Below, piece by piece: positions 23,816 through 36,049 of a stretch of 64,000 bases of DNA. Under the pieces are notes generated by a model. It was not told the origin of the DNA. It saw nothing but the letters and a program-made list of their open reading frames with translations, and made no database searches. The DNA comes from Rhinopomastus cyanomelas (lineage: Eukaryota > Chordata > Aves > Bucerotiformes > Rhinopomastidae). Every line of letters starts with the position of its first letter. Within the stretch, counting starts at the first letter, position 1. Position numbers and translations under genes: made by a program. The DNA is taken from assembly GCA_013400115.1 (NCBI GenBank), contig VXBP01003590.1, positions 52,900-116,899 on the forward strand, read 5' to 3'.

Positions 23816-24914
23816 GCTGAACCAGAGGGTTTCAAGCACATAAATGATAGCGACCATGGTTTATATCAAGGTTTTCCTTGCCTGAGCATTCAGCATTTGT
23901 TTTAAAGAGTAGAATCTCAGCTGAATTATGTTCAGAAAGGCATTTAGGGTCATGCTGAAATTTAAATGTTGGAGTCACGGTGCTGTGCTCCTGGTCACAC
24001 ACAAGCTTAGAAACTACACATCCTGTCATAGCTGCCTGAACTCAGAGCTAGCTCTGCATCTGGTGCACTGTGCCTGATACATACAGGAGATACTGATGGA
24101 GAAGATGGCATCAGTCTTCCAACACACTTTTTCCACGAGTGCCTGCTGTTGTCTGGAACCCTCTTATATGCAAGATATGAACAAGACCAAGCCATTGTGT
24201 CCACCACCCACATTTATGATATCATCTTAGGGATAGCACCCTCAAGCACTTCTCCCAGGAGAACAAAAAGACCCCTCTCCACCTCCACGTCCATTTAGTG
24301 TGTCCCTACCAGTGGAGAACTGCAACAGTCAAGCCAGTGTGACCCCAACACTCTCTTATTTCCATCTCTGTGCTATTCTGCACCCAGACGTGTCTCCCAC
24401 CCTGCTTGTCCACATCAAGGTGGTGTTTGCAAGGCAAGGGCCTAACTTTTGTCACTCCAAAGGAAATATCTGCCTCTGTCTCTCACTAAGTACTTGTGTT
24501 GGCACTTCTGCCCATTGGGACCACCACAGAGCCCAACCCTGCAGCTCCTGGCCTATATAAGCAATAAACCCCTTTGACATAAAACCCTTAGGGTAACCTT
24601 TCAACACAGTATTGACCCTCCATGTAATCTCCATCCTTTCTTAAAATAAAAACCCTACAAATAAAGGTCACAATGACCATTTTGCCAAGCATGAGAGAGC
24701 CTGGCTTGGCCGAAACCTTTGTTGCACCGGGCCAATGTCTATTAAAGCAGCTCAATGCCACGATCATGACATGGCCAAAAGAATCCAAGGACACGACAAC
24801 AGTCATAGCACAACATTGGTCACGCCACTTAGGGTCCCGGTCCCGTGTGTTGGGAATCAGAGGTGTTACAGGGAAAACACAGGATCAGCGCACGTTTCCA
24901 TTCAAGATGCCTAA
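23816..24914. other. Unique sequence, nothing recognised
   Basis: Overlapping short frames on both strands with no domains. No repeat family recognised. Confidence 0.4.
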
Positions 24915-25160
24915 TCTTGTCTACACTCAAAATGGTATCAGCTAAAATCGGTTTTCAATTGATTTAAGTTCACTGGCACAAAGCCCTGTGTAGACATTCT
25001 TAAATGGGTTTAAAAATGGCTTATCAATTTAGCTTAAGACACTTAGTAGCTAAACTAAGCTAAATAGGCATAAGCCAGGTTTAAATTGATTTATGATGTC
25101 CACAAAGAGTTTTGCACTGGTTTAGCTAAATTGCTTTAAAAACACCCCGCCACTTTAGCC
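24915..25160. mobile_element. Candidate fossil non-autonomous DNA transposon
   Basis: TGTCTACAC at 24,918-24,926 is matched by its exact reverse complement GTGTAGACA at 24,988-24,996. Between and beyond them are repeated variants of a motif built from gatttaa, ggttta and tttagct ('tcaattgatttaag', 'aaattgatttatg', 'tttagcttaag', 'tttagctaaatt'). This self-similar, internally inverted make-up, with a 'gtctacac' terminus, resembles old DNA-transposon relics known in turtle, crocodile and bird genomes. I cannot name the family. No coding sequence is present. Degenerate tandem repetition of AT-rich sequence is the alternative. Confidence 0.4.
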
Positions 25161-26911
25161 TTCAAAAGTGAGTGCCTACAAGTGTAAGGATTTAGGGGGA
25201 CACGTCTTTAAAAGTGCCTAAATATCTGAGGAGCTTATGCCCCTTTTTCCTAAACAGACTTTGTCTTTTCCAACTCAGAAACTGTCCGTTGTAAATGCTA
25301 CTCCAAGAAAAAAATTAAGGAAGAAGGGAAAGGGTCCGATCCTCCAAAGAGTAAATTAGGGGACATATCCCATTGTTTTCCATCAGCCGGAGGAAGGCCA
25401 AGCCCTGCCTCAGATTTATAGCAGGAAAGCCAAATGGTCTGAAACTCCAAGTTTCAGGAGAGTTTGTGCTATTGTTTTTTTCTGCTAGGTGTTTGGTTTG
25501 TAGGGTTTTTTCGAATTGACCTTTACAGGTAGAGTAGCCAAGTATGATCCACATACGTAGAAATAATTCTGTCACCAAATCGCAGCATCTCTGCTCACTT
25601 CAGTAATTCAGCCTTTTATGTCGACATGCACAGACACACAGATATTTGGAAGGTATTTGAGTGCTTGTAGCTGCATCTGTTGTTTTGTCTCTTAATGATT
25701 TGTAGTTAGCCAAAATAATAGCAAGCAGGCAGAGCTTTTTTCATATTGGCTTGCCTGACGGGAGCCCATCTTAGTCAAAGTGTTTATTCTGCGGGGCTCC
25801 CCGCTAGCTCTGGAAATTCACGTATCTATATGTATTTGCGTGTTGTGCTTGACTAGGCACAAATTATGCTCTCGACTGGAAATATCACAAGTGTAAATAA
25901 TTTGGGAGGCATAAGTGTCTGAGTGAAACTCATGTAAGAGCTATTTGTTTTATGGATTTTGATCTCCAAAGTTTTAAAATATGAGCAAACTTTTCATTAA
26001 GGGTTTGCCATTTGTTTGAACACTCCTGTAGTAATTGGAAATGCAACAATTGTTTAAAAGTGGCATTGTCCATGAAAAGATTTAGTGAGGGATGAAGAAA
26101 TTTCTTGAACCTAAAGACATAATCTGGTGATCCAATTCTCCCCACTGTGTCCATTCCCGTGAAACTCCATTTACTTTCTCCTATCCGTCACCAGCTCCCC
26201 CGCATCCCACCTAGCCAATCCTCTAGGTTTCCCACATTGTTTCCCCTTTTGTCTTTTCAGTCCAAACAGAAGAACAACAGACAAGGTTTCGAAGGGCAGG
26301 GAGCATCAGGGGCTGGAAGAGAATGGCTAAGATGAGGGTCAGAGTCCTAGCCCTACTGCCAACAGTTACTAGGGTTTGTGCTGCCTGGCTGGGCAGTGTT
26401 CAAAGACTTTGCTGGGCTTTGTTCCACTGTGTAGGGATTAGGCCTGGCGGTCTGAGAATTTGCCTTCTAATTAAAAAGGATAAAAGATAGAAGTAGCATT
26501 AGACTAAAACATAGCAGTGATACTTCACAGGCTTTCTCTTGCCTTTTTTTTTTCTCTTAGTCACAAGACGGTGCGCGAAGTTGTCAGGTTGTTTTATTTC
26601 TTTTGTTTTCCACCCTAAAAAATAAAATCATAATAAAGAGAAGGGATAGGAGAAGGAAAAGTTTTTAAACTCTTCCCAGCTGTCCCATGTGGTGAGTGAA
26701 AGCCAAATTCTGTGTGGACTGTGGCAATTTTACTCGTGTACTATTGCATTTCTTGATAAGGATTACACCAGCTCCCTGTTGCATCTTTAACACTCTACCA
26801 AAAGGTGAGGGAATTCCCCATGTCATCCTCCCTGGATGAAAGAGTCTGCAGGAAACCTGAATTTCTTCTTGCACAATCTCTCTGTTGGTTTTTTTTTCCC
26901 TTTGAGCTTAG

Positions 26912-27299
26912 CCCTTGCTTGGGACCCTGAAAAGCAGCCATAAACCCTCCCCTCAAATTAACCGGGATGTATTATTTTACCCATGCAATCTGAAAAGTGC
27001 CAGAGGCTGCATCCAGATAGCCACTGCTTACAGCCCCGCTCTAATTATGCTTCAAAAATCATGCGTTTCGAACAGGAAGGGGAGGCCAAATCCCCGCAAG
27101 CTGTTACTCGTGTGAGTAATCCCATCTCCTGCAAAAGCCCTATTCAGGGCAGCCGCCAAGATCCAGCCCCACGCAGGACGGTGAGGACGGGCGTAAATCC
27201 AGGGTCTGCCAGCTCGACAAGGGCCGTTGGAAGAAATCCCTGCCATTTACAACTTGATCTGCCTTTAAAAACATCCTCTAAAGCTGTACGCAGGACGGG
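26912..27299 (+). other. Candidate non-coding exon (weak)
   Basis: A strong pyrimidine tract (26,888-26,903) runs to an AG at 26,910-26,911. At the other side ACGGG is followed by a good donor, GTAAGC, at 27,300. Between them the sequence is more CpG-rich than its surroundings. The frame starting at 26,983 (106 codons) stops at 27,303 but is closed upstream by TAA at 26,959, so a coding exon is unlikely. It could be part of a long non-coding RNA or chance splice-like signals. Confidence 0.15.
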
Positions 27300-27462
27300 G
27301 TAAGCAAAGCACTGATGTTTCGGGGCGGCTCTGCCGACTTCCCAGCGCGACCGACCACTGTTGCTCTAAGAGAGAAGCTGAGGTGAGCAGTTGCGTAAGG
27401 GCAGCTGATGAGATTATATTAATTACTTTTCAGAAGAAGGGAAAAAACCCAAACCAAACCAC

Positions 27463-27484
27463 AAAAAAAAAAAAAAAAAAAAAA
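27463..27484. repeat. Poly(A) run of 22
   Basis: An uninterrupted A tract preceded by CAAAC-type repeats and followed by a G/A-rich stretch with an undetermined base at 27,498. No retrogene is recognisable upstream, so it is probably a simple repeat and not a retroposition tail. Confidence 0.9.
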
Positions 27485-30400
27485 GGGAAAAGGGGGANAG
27501 GGAAAAGGAGGTAGGAATTTGGTGGAAGACTTGGGCAGCTGTCAAAGCCGCCAAGCTCGGGTGGCAGGCAAGGATAAAGGAATGCCCTTATGTTCCCACA
27601 CATCTCTCGTTACGTCATGATCAGCCCAATTTCTTCTGAATTCTGGCTGGCTTTGCATGTAGTAAATAATTTGGAAGAGATGATAGATGGGGTGAAAATT
27701 ATTCACAACAGAGAGTCGCTGCACTTGGTCGTACGGGATCCTAATCTCTCTCATGAAAGCTTTCTCATTCATTAAAATTTTTGACATCGGTTTCTCCTGA
27801 GCCAGTAAAGACCATATGTGTCCCGTGCCATCACATGAAGTGGAAGAAGAAGACTTACAAGCATCGCTGGGGCAGAAATGTTGTTGTCTTTACCACAAAC
27901 AAGTGCTATTCGACTGCTGTGAGTTAGCTCGAAAGCAATACTAATGTGGCAAATTATCCCATTGATTTTAGGCAGGGTTCTTCATTGATTTCTGCTTACA
28001 AAAAAAAAAAATAGGTAGCATGATACAGCCCATGGTGGCTAACTTCTTAATTTCTGAAAGGTTAGGGAAGGAGTTCTACCTCTGCCCTTTCACTGAGTTT
28101 TACGGGCATGGATATTTAATAAAACCTGCTTTCTGGGTATCAGTTTTTTAAATGAGAACCTGCTCTTCTTTGGTGGATTTAGAAGTAAATAGATTCAATG
28201 TCCCTGCAGGACAATATTCCCAATTCCCTCCAGGCTTGCAGTCAGCTCCTTTCTGCCTCCATCCCAGTGAGCCCAGCACAGGATCAGGCCAGGGTTTGGT
28301 GCTGCAAACCCTCCTGTATTGATTTAGGAACTCAACATCATTTCAGAGAGGCCAAAGCAAAGGTAAAGGTTCCCCCTTCTGATTCTGTATTCCAGAGAAC
28401 CAGTGATAACTGGGAGGAAATTCCCACTTTGCCCCAGGAAGGAGGTCACTCAGCGGAGCTGTTACAGCTGGTTTTGTGGTGAGGAGCAGGGAAGAAAACC
28501 TCTCAGAGGACAGTGTTTGGCTGCTGCACATCCATGCGTCATCCCCATGCCTCATCCTCCTCCAGCACCGCTCCTGCAGCAGGGCTCAGGCCATTTCCAT
28601 AACACAAACCAGGAAAGGATCCCATCACGCATTTTCCATCCAGGGAATAAAAGGGAATATAATGTATTTTTAAAATACAAAATCCAGGAAGAAAGAAAAC
28701 AAATCTATTTCCATGGTGTGCTAGAAGCACTTAGCTCAAGCTGGGCCAAACACAAATAGCCCAAGAGATGTACGCAGATGAATGCTATTTCTCTCTTACT
28801 CCTCACCTCATCACTGAAGGAAGGAAGGAGACCAATCTGAGGGGGCTTTATATTCAAAAGAACGTTCCCAATATTTGCATTACCGCCAAGGAAAATATTT
28901 TTAAAGGCCAAACGAATATTCATTTATATTTATTTGCTTAATCTAATGATCTATTGTGATTCTCCCTTTCATCTATTCTTCCCTTGATGAGTGTGTGGCA
29001 CTCCCATTAAGATTAATAGCGGTTTCACATGCACAGTCAGGGGAGATTAGACCCCTGCCCCGGCCTCCTGCCAGCCCCATGTATGTCTTTGGATTCAAGC
29101 TCCGAACCCTCACTGATGTCAGTGAAAGCGCCATGTGTACAAAAAGGGCCGATCCTGCCCGGCGCTGAGCATCCCCCCTGGCCAACTGAGGGACACAGCA
29201 TCTCCCCAAACACATTTATTATGCCATAAAGCCTGGGACTGTCTGGGGAGCATATGTTTCTGTAGGGTCACTCTTTTCTGTGAGCATGAAGAGGGGGGGT
29301 TTATGACAGACCAGTCTAGAATGGCATATGGGGACCTGTGCAGTGTGCACTGGAACTGTTTTCTAGTAAAATAAAGCATAACACCCCCTTCTCTGAAAAC
29401 ACACGTTACTACCCTTCTACACGTTAACCCCTTGTATAGAAATTACGTTTTGCGAAAGGAAATTGAACGTGATGCTTCTGGGGCATGCATCATGGAATGC
29501 CTGTGCCATCACACACACAGTGCCCCAGGGACATATTTCAGCCACCAGGTTTTAAATTAGGTCTGTAACACATGATGCTTCTGTACCAGGCAGGATCTGC
29601 TCCAAAGCCCTAGCACGGGAGGCCTCCTGTCGCCTTCAGCAGGATTTGGAGCAAGCCCTTGCTTCCAGTGTCATGAGAAATGCTTCTGTGGCAAACTGAG
29701 ACTCCAGTTCCTGCAAGAATTTCTGCTTCTGAGAGGCAAAAAGCTTTTGAATAGCTATAGTGCAAAGATGTTAGAGCACCCAAGCAGAGGACTTTCATGT
29801 TGTGTGGAGGGACAGAATCAAGAAAACACATTTTTCTATCACTGACTGATGAAATTGTCTCATCTTTTAATTTGCAGCATCCCCTACTCCATCATGATCC
29901 CAACCTCATCATATTCAGTATGCCAGCTGCCTCAGTCCTTGTGCACTGGAAGATTTCTTTCCTCCTATTTCCATGGCATTTCTGGGAAGAAGAAAAGAAG
30001 GATTTACTAATTGCCAGCAGAGAAGCCTGAGGCACAGCCTCCATGTGTGCCTTCCTCAAAATGGCTAATCAGGCCTCATGCCTCAGTTTCCCCAGGCATC
30101 TCATGGGTGTGGTGACACCTTCAGTTTTCCTGCAGCCCCATAACAAGTCAATGAAGCATTTATAAAGATTCTAGCTGCTGACAGGCATAAAGAACATTCA
30201 TAATAGCGTTGTCAGGCTGTTCCTAGCACTCATCCGGACTCTGCTAACAGCAGCACTGACTATGAGTAATTTTTACTGCCCCAAAGCACTGAGAAACATT
30301 AAGATCCAGCCTGAACAGTGTAACCAAAGTCAGATATAAAGAGTAAGGAAGAGCCAGGAAGTGAGCAGGAGTCGGAGGCGAGCATGGAAACCGCTACACC

Positions 30401-31916
30401 ATCTGTCCTCTCGGCTTGCTCAAAAGACATGGCACAATTAGGGTAAAACTGAGTACATGACATTGTTTTCCCCCATTGTGTTCAGGCTTCATTCTCGCTT
30501 CTTGTAGTGACCTTGTTATTGATTTGTGAGGCTTCCACTTGGAGCTTCTTCCATAGCACGGAGCAGACATCCTACAGCTTTTATGTTTGAGCCGTGCTGT
30601 CTGTATCACCGTATCCGTCATACGTTACCCTACACTGGATAATCAAGCCCTGCCAGTATTTACAGGTATGTTTGAAAGCAAATATGTCCCTAACTCCTAT
30701 TTAAATATGTCTGTAGCTGCTTATAGTATCAGGCACTACATCTATCTGATCGATTCGATAGATACGAGTAAATGATGCATAGGGATGTTTAGCAAACACC
30801 TCCTTGAACATGTGTTAGGCAGGGTTTCTTCTTGATTTTCTAGTAAGTCATAATAATAATTCTAAAACACAGTTATTTACTGCAGTTTATGGTCAGGGCT
30901 CATTTTAATAAGAAGAAAATAATCTGTAGGATTTCAGCTATTTCAGTAAATGCTTAGAATGTGCATTTTAATCTCTCCAAGATCATCATCCTTGTTCTAA
31001 GTGTGAGTTCCTAAAAAGCCTGTGTTGTGATTTGCTTTTATTTTCATTTTTGGCTTAAGCAATAGGCTTGAAAGTGGCAGCTCTGAAAACAGATTTCTTT
31101 ATCCAGAAGCCAGTTTGGAGAGCGTCCACACAGGCTGCTATTCTAAGGCCCCATTTCGAAGACTGCCATCTCTACGATGGCATATGAGATGTAATTTAGT
31201 CTCTGTGTTCATTTAGCCCAGGGTCTCTCCTGAACAGAGAAGACCGGCCGTGCCAAATTGTGTTAAACTAGGGATGGTGCTTTTGTGATACGGACAACTG
31301 TCTACCAGGGATTGAGCTGAGACCACCAAACTACTTTCATTTAGATTCTCAATTTAGTCTTGAACCAAGGTCAGAAGGTAAATAGCCAGGGCTTTATCTT
31401 CGCAGCCAAGCCCCTGGTAGAGGGTCTCTTTGAAGTGGAGTGTGATCACTGGTGGTTTCAGAACTAATGTCCAAGACAGTGATGTATAATACATTCGTTT
31501 CCATTTTACATCTGCTGGTATGATCGCAGGTTAATTTAAGTACCGTTTCCTGACAAAGAAGCATTTCTACCCAGCTGTAGTCTTAAAAACAAATCTGAAA
31601 TAACTCAAGATGCCCTCTTGGCAACACTCCTTCCCCAAATCATATATGTTGGAGTCTTTTCTCCATCACATTCAATGCCAGTTGCTTTGTGTCCAATCCT
31701 GCTCTTACTGAATTCGGTTCCATCATTCACATTCGCTTCAACCAGGAAAGTATTTTGAAGACATTCCCTGCATTATCTATGGCTGCACATTCTCCAGGTG
31801 GTCAGAGTGAAGGAGATTTTCATTCACAGGGATATCTTCTGCCATGATACAACAACAATAGCATCTGGTGGCAGATACCACTGTGCAGGCAGGTTCCATG
31901 CTCATCATTCAGCCAG

Positions 31917-32553
31917 TCACAGAATCACAGAACATTAGGGATTGGAAGAGACCTCAAAAGATCATCCAGTCCAATACCCCCACCACAGCAGGATCTGCTA
32001 GATCAAGTCACACAGGAACATGTCCAGGCAGGTTTTAAACATCTCCAGAGAAGGAGACTCCACAACCGCTCTGGGCAGCCTGTTCCAGTGCTCTCACTGA
32101 GAAGAAGTTCCTTCTCATATTTATGTGGCACCTCCTATGTTCCAGCTTACACTCTTTGCCCCTTATCCTATCATTAGATGACACTGAGCAGAGCCTGGCT
32201 CTATCTTCCTGACACCCACCCTTCACACATTTATCAACATTAATGAGGTCACCCCTCAGTCTGCTTTTTTCCAAGCTCAAGAGACCCAGCTTCCTCAGCC
32301 TTTTCTCATCAGGGACATGCTCCACTCCATCATCTTTGTGGTTCTTTCCAGTAGTTCTGTGTCCTTCTGAAATTGAGGGGCCCAGAGTGGTCTCACCAGG
32401 ACAGAGTATAGGGGGAGGAGAACCTCTCTCGATCTACTAACCATCCCCTTTCTGATCCACTCCAGGATGCCATTGGCCTTCTTGACTACAAGGGCCCATT
32501 GCTGGCCCATGGTCATCCTGCTGTCCACCAGGACTCTTGGGTCCCTTTCTCTT
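31917..32553 (-). mobile_element. CR1 LINE, about 0.64 kb, among the longest copies
   Basis: A minus-strand CR1 with a well-kept 3' end ('tcacagaatcacagaacatt') and 3' UTR, then the C-terminal coding region read in antisense. That includes a frame at 32,035-32,325 with the LRKLGLLSLEKSRLRGDLI-type segment and one at 32,295-32,561 with ANGILEWIR and SREVLLPLYS-type segments. These correspond to the thumb/C-terminal part of CR1 reverse transcriptase. Several frameshifts separate them. The 5' end is truncated near the phrase 'ctgtccaccaggactc'. Confidence 0.93.
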
Positions 32554-33223
32554 ACCCACAAACCCTGAGCACAGGGTCATATCTGTGGTTTGGTGATACT
32601 AATTTAAGAAGTCCCATGCTCTTTCTCTTCACATTGACTGTCACATTGAGTGTCACCCCACTTTAGGGTTTTTTCTAGGATCTGGGTTCAAAATCCTTCA
32701 AGATTTATTCCCAGATCAGCCTCCTAACTCTGTAGACACTTGTGCTAGCTCAGGCATGTTCCTGTGTGGAGCAGAGTGAATAGTTTGGTGCAAGGAGAAG
32801 ACGGCCACCAAAAGCTGTATCTTTTCCAACCACTCCTCAGAGCTCCACAGACTGACTTCCCTTCCACAGTGACCGCACTTCATGCAGTTGATTAGCACAG
32901 CAACCCAGCCATCCTCCTGCTGGCTGCCTCTCGCCCCTGCTGTTGCTGCATTTGGCCCAGGAGATCTCTAAGCAAAAAAGACCACATTGCTGTGCTGCCT
33001 CTCAAAGCTGGAGGCCAAGAGAAGCTTCGTACACTTCCCTGGTACCAAACAATCTGAAGGATTGTCTGTTATGCTGATAAAAACATCCCAGAGACATCTA
33101 CCCCATGGTGGGGTGCTTCTAGTCGTAGATGGCAGCATGTTCTCTGCTCTGTATCTGCACAGCTCTCACAGGTGTTGGGGGATATGTTTTAGGGGTGAAT
33201 TGTAGATTAGGGTTGATGGTTGG
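32554..33223. other. Unique spacer
   Basis: No repeat or gene recognised between the CR1 copy and the composite SINE. Confidence 0.45.
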
Positions 33224-33395
33224 ACTCACAGAATGTTAGAGGTTTGAAGGGACCTCAAAAGATCATCTAAGTCCAACCCCCACTGCTGGAGCAGGGTAAG
33301 CCTACAGTACTGTCTCAAGATGTCCTACATAGGGCTTGAACCCACAACCCCAGGAATTCAGAGTTCCATGCTCTACCCACTGAGCCAACCAGGTT
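33224..33395 (-). mobile_element. Composite SINE: tRNA-Lys-like head and CR1-like tail
   Basis: On the minus strand the element starts with a 74-nt tRNA-like head (33,394 down to 33,321). It has an A box (TGGCTCAGTGGG), a D stem GCTC/GAGC that still pairs, an anticodon arm with four of five pairs, and a perfect B box (GGTTCAAGCCC). The anticodon arm and length match tRNA-Lys(CUU) best. The anticodon now reads CTG, the variable loop seems one base longer, and the acceptor stem is largely broken, so it is no functional tRNA. A linker of about 45 nt follows, then a CR1 3' tail (ggttggacttagatgatc, aggtcccttcaaacc, cattctgtgag). This order, pol III promoter plus partner LINE tail, is that of a SINE mobilised by CR1. 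Confidence 0.8.
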
Positions 33396-34416
33396 CACCT
33401 CACCTCACCTTAGGCTGGTCCTTCACGTCAGCATCCCAAGGTGTAGGATCAGGGCTTGTGTGCAAGGGAAAGGGAATTGCTCCCAGTTTGCCTTTGGTAT
33501 TAAGTTTTGCTGGGAAAAGCTGCTGCAGAAGTGGATTTATACCACATCACACCTTTTCTTCAAAGCTTTTAATTGAGTACACCTGAAAAATCTTTCTTTT
33601 GGTGCCACAACTTCTTGATTAAAATTGAGCCAGACTTCACCTGGCCAGGCCTGAAGTTTTATGGCTAGCCAAGAAGTGGACTAGAAAGGAAATAAATCCC
33701 TGCAAGCTCCAACTGTTGTGCCCAGGCACAAGCTGCTGCCATACAACACCCTCTGTCCCCTGCACCCTGGTACTGACAGGCAATTCCATACACCACACAG
33801 CATGGAATTTTGAAGCATTTAAGGCTGAATTTGAAGAGATAGGTTTAGTGTCCCTTAGTAACACTGATGAACATACTGTAAGCAATGAAAAAGTAGGTTT
33901 CTATGCAGATGCCTCTGAAAAAACAGATAATTTTATAATACACAATGAGACAGCAGAAAAACAAGGCTGGAAATGACATCAAGAAGCCACATAGTCCATT
34001 CTTCTCCCCGGGGGAGAGGTCATGCTGCTGTTTGTCTAACGTGTGCCTAAAACCCTTCATGAACCCTCCAGGCAGTCTGGCCCAGCTCTGCACTGGTCCT
34101 GCTCACAGGAAGTACTTCTTCATGTCGAAGATGAACCTCAGGGCTTGCACCCAATGCCCTTTTCTTCTTGTCCTAACACCTTGGATGTGAAGAACAGATT
34201 CACCCCACCTCGCAATAGCTCTGTGCACATTGACAGCCTTCCTTTTTAACAGTGTTTAGGATAACTAGTCGTTTCTGGTGAATTTACCTGGCCTTATCAT
34301 ACCCAAATTACTGTATTTTCCTTCAAAGGTAATTCCACTTATGTTTTGAAATGGCCTGCTCTTGGCAAATCTGTACTGACTGCCACTGACCGCAAGAGCT
34401 ATCTGATATTTTATTT
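33396..34416. other. Unique spacer with no recognised gene
   Basis: Short overlapping frames on both strands between 33,637 and 34,249 show no domains. A (caccT)-like triplication, cacctcacctcacct, lies just outside the 5' end of the SINE. The sequence near 34,020-34,180 ('tttgtctaacgtgtgcc', 'agggcttgcacccaatgccc') faintly resembles a diverged CR1 coding end, but I cannot place it securely. Confidence 0.35.
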
Positions 34417-34479
34417 ATAGAATCAGAGAATGTGTTGGGTTGGAAGAGGCCTCCAAAGGCCATCTAGTCTGACCCCCCC
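34417..34479 (-). repeat. CR1 LINE, extreme 3' tail
   Basis: Opens with 'atagaatcagagaatg', followed by 'gggttggaagaggcctcc' and 'catctagtctgacc'. About 60 bp only; a different group from the neighbouring copies. Confidence 0.8.
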
Positions 34480-34579
34480 TAGTTTATCATTCACATTTTT
34501 ATATGTTAGAGTTTGGGAACTATTTCCTCATGAAAGAACAGAGACGTTTAGAGTCTGGAGCCTTGAATGTATAAATAGC

Positions 34580-35130
34580 TCACAGAATCACAGAATAATC
34601 ACAACTGGAAAGGACCTCCTGATAGCTGAGTCTGACCATACCCACAATAACACAAAACATATATACCTGATTGATTGACAAACACTAACTAACCCTTTCC
34701 ATGCCTGCCACTAGCAAGTCATGAAGCACCATGTCTATAACATTTCTTGAATATCTCCAGGGGTGGTGACTCAACCACCCCTGTTGTTCAAGTGCCTCAC
34801 CACTCATTCTGAAAAGAATTTCCTCCTAATGTCAGTCCAAACCTCTCCCACCTCAACTTCAGATCATTTCCCCTGGTTATGTCATTAGTCACTAATAAGA
34901 GGCTAACACCCACCTCTCTATAACCGCCTTCAGGTAGTTGTAGAGGACAATGACATCCCCCGCTCAGCCTCCTCTTCTCCAAATTAAACATGTCCAGCTC
35001 CCTCAGCCTCTCTTCATACAACTTGTTCTCTAAACCCCTCACAAGCTTGGTAACTCTCCTCTGGATACCTCCCAGCATCTCTGTGTCTTTCCTATCATGA
35101 GGGGCGCAATATGCTGGCTCAGTACTGGCC
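34580..35130 (-). mobile_element. CR1 LINE, about 0.55 kb, minus strand
   Basis: It starts with 'tcacagaatcacagaat' and an unusual 3' UTR (ctggaaaggacctcctg). It continues into a coding remnant read as a 139-codon minus-strand frame (34,797-35,216) with 'RRVTKLVRGLENKLYEERL' and 'NLEKRRLSGG'-type segments of CR1 reverse transcriptase C-terminus. The frame is partly open but lacks the catalytic core. Confidence 0.92.
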
Positions 35131-36049
35131 AGCATGATTATAGGAAGAAGTAGTCCATTTCCAGGAGTGGGTGAAGCATTTCTTTGGGTATCAAGATTTG
35201 AGAGAAAAAAAATCACCAGTCCTGCTTTTTTTTTTTTTCATTTTTTTCATTGAGGACAATGTTGTGCACATCAGCCTTTCCTTCCTGTGACTGAAGCATG
35301 TCAGACGGGATACCCCTGCTAAAAATTGCCTTCTTCTGGGAAAGATTTATCCTTCACATCGATCCCTAAGATGAGAGTGTATGATGCTGCTTGGCAACTG
35401 GGGAAAGTACTCCCCTACCTCCAGTTCCGTGAAAGTCTCAGCTTCTATGCAATAACTATGTCGGTGGCTTAAGTTAGCTGCCTAAATTAGATAGTGAGCG
35501 TACAGCCTGCAACATCCCTGGTGGGAGTTCCCCATCTGTAAAAAAGAAAGCAATTTCTACCTAACAGTGGGCTATGAGGGGAGAATTAATAAGCTAAAGG
35601 AGATGAAGCACTCCAATAAACAGTCAAACGCTGTAAAGGGCTGTGCCGGGTCACTGCTCTCCAGCTGGAGGTAGCGATCCCACAGACTCCTCAGCACACT
35701 GGGATAACATGTTTGACCAGACCTCTGACCAGCCAGCTGCCCCTGTTCTAAGGTTTGTCACATCTCATAGCTGTCATCAGCACAAAGACCAGCATTAAAG
35801 ACATGTCTAGGGTGTGGGTGCAAACCACCCAAGCCACCTTCATGCCTGCTAACCCTAGCAGTGGAAAGAAAAAACTATGAAACACCATTTGTTAACGTGA
35901 CTAAACCTCCCCAGCCCACCCAATACACCTGCACAAATGGCTTTTACATCACACATTACCAGAAGCTCCTTGCTAAGTGGTATTGGAGATGACAGGAAGA
36001 GGTGGGACCATCAGGCTACCCAGCTGGAAAATAAATCCAGTCTGTGTTG
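35131..36049. other. Unique spacer
   Basis: Nothing recognised. A T-rich run (35,226-35,250) follows the CR1 5' boundary. Confidence 0.4.

Larger units (their letters stand above)
25161..31916. other. Long transposon-poor block
   Basis: About 6.7 kb without recent transposons. It contains an A22 run, a 12-A run near 28,000 and a small CpG-enriched stretch (about 27,125-27,360). The intervals 25,600-25,930 and 30,780-31,250 are AT-rich and look like conserved non-coding elements by composition. Phrases such as 'ttactcgtgtgagtaat' (27,103) recall very old amniote repeats but are too short to assign. Confidence 0.4.

Noticed and set aside
23360..23857. 165-codon minus-strand frame
   Set aside because: It spans a CR1 tail, has no domain and overlaps frames on the other strand.
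27463..27484. Poly(A) tail of a processed retrogene
   Set aside because: No coding or RNA-gene similarity upstream and no flanking direct repeats visible; simple repeat more likely.
27498..27498. Single undetermined bases (also 46,468 and 61,309) as biological signals
   Set aside because: They are sequencing or assembly ambiguities; only the one at 46,468 matters because it coincides with the end of CR1 homology.
33321..33394. Functional tRNA gene
   Set aside because: The acceptor stem is largely unpaired, the variable loop is altered, the anticodon has mutated, and the head is fused to a CR1 tail; it is a SINE head.
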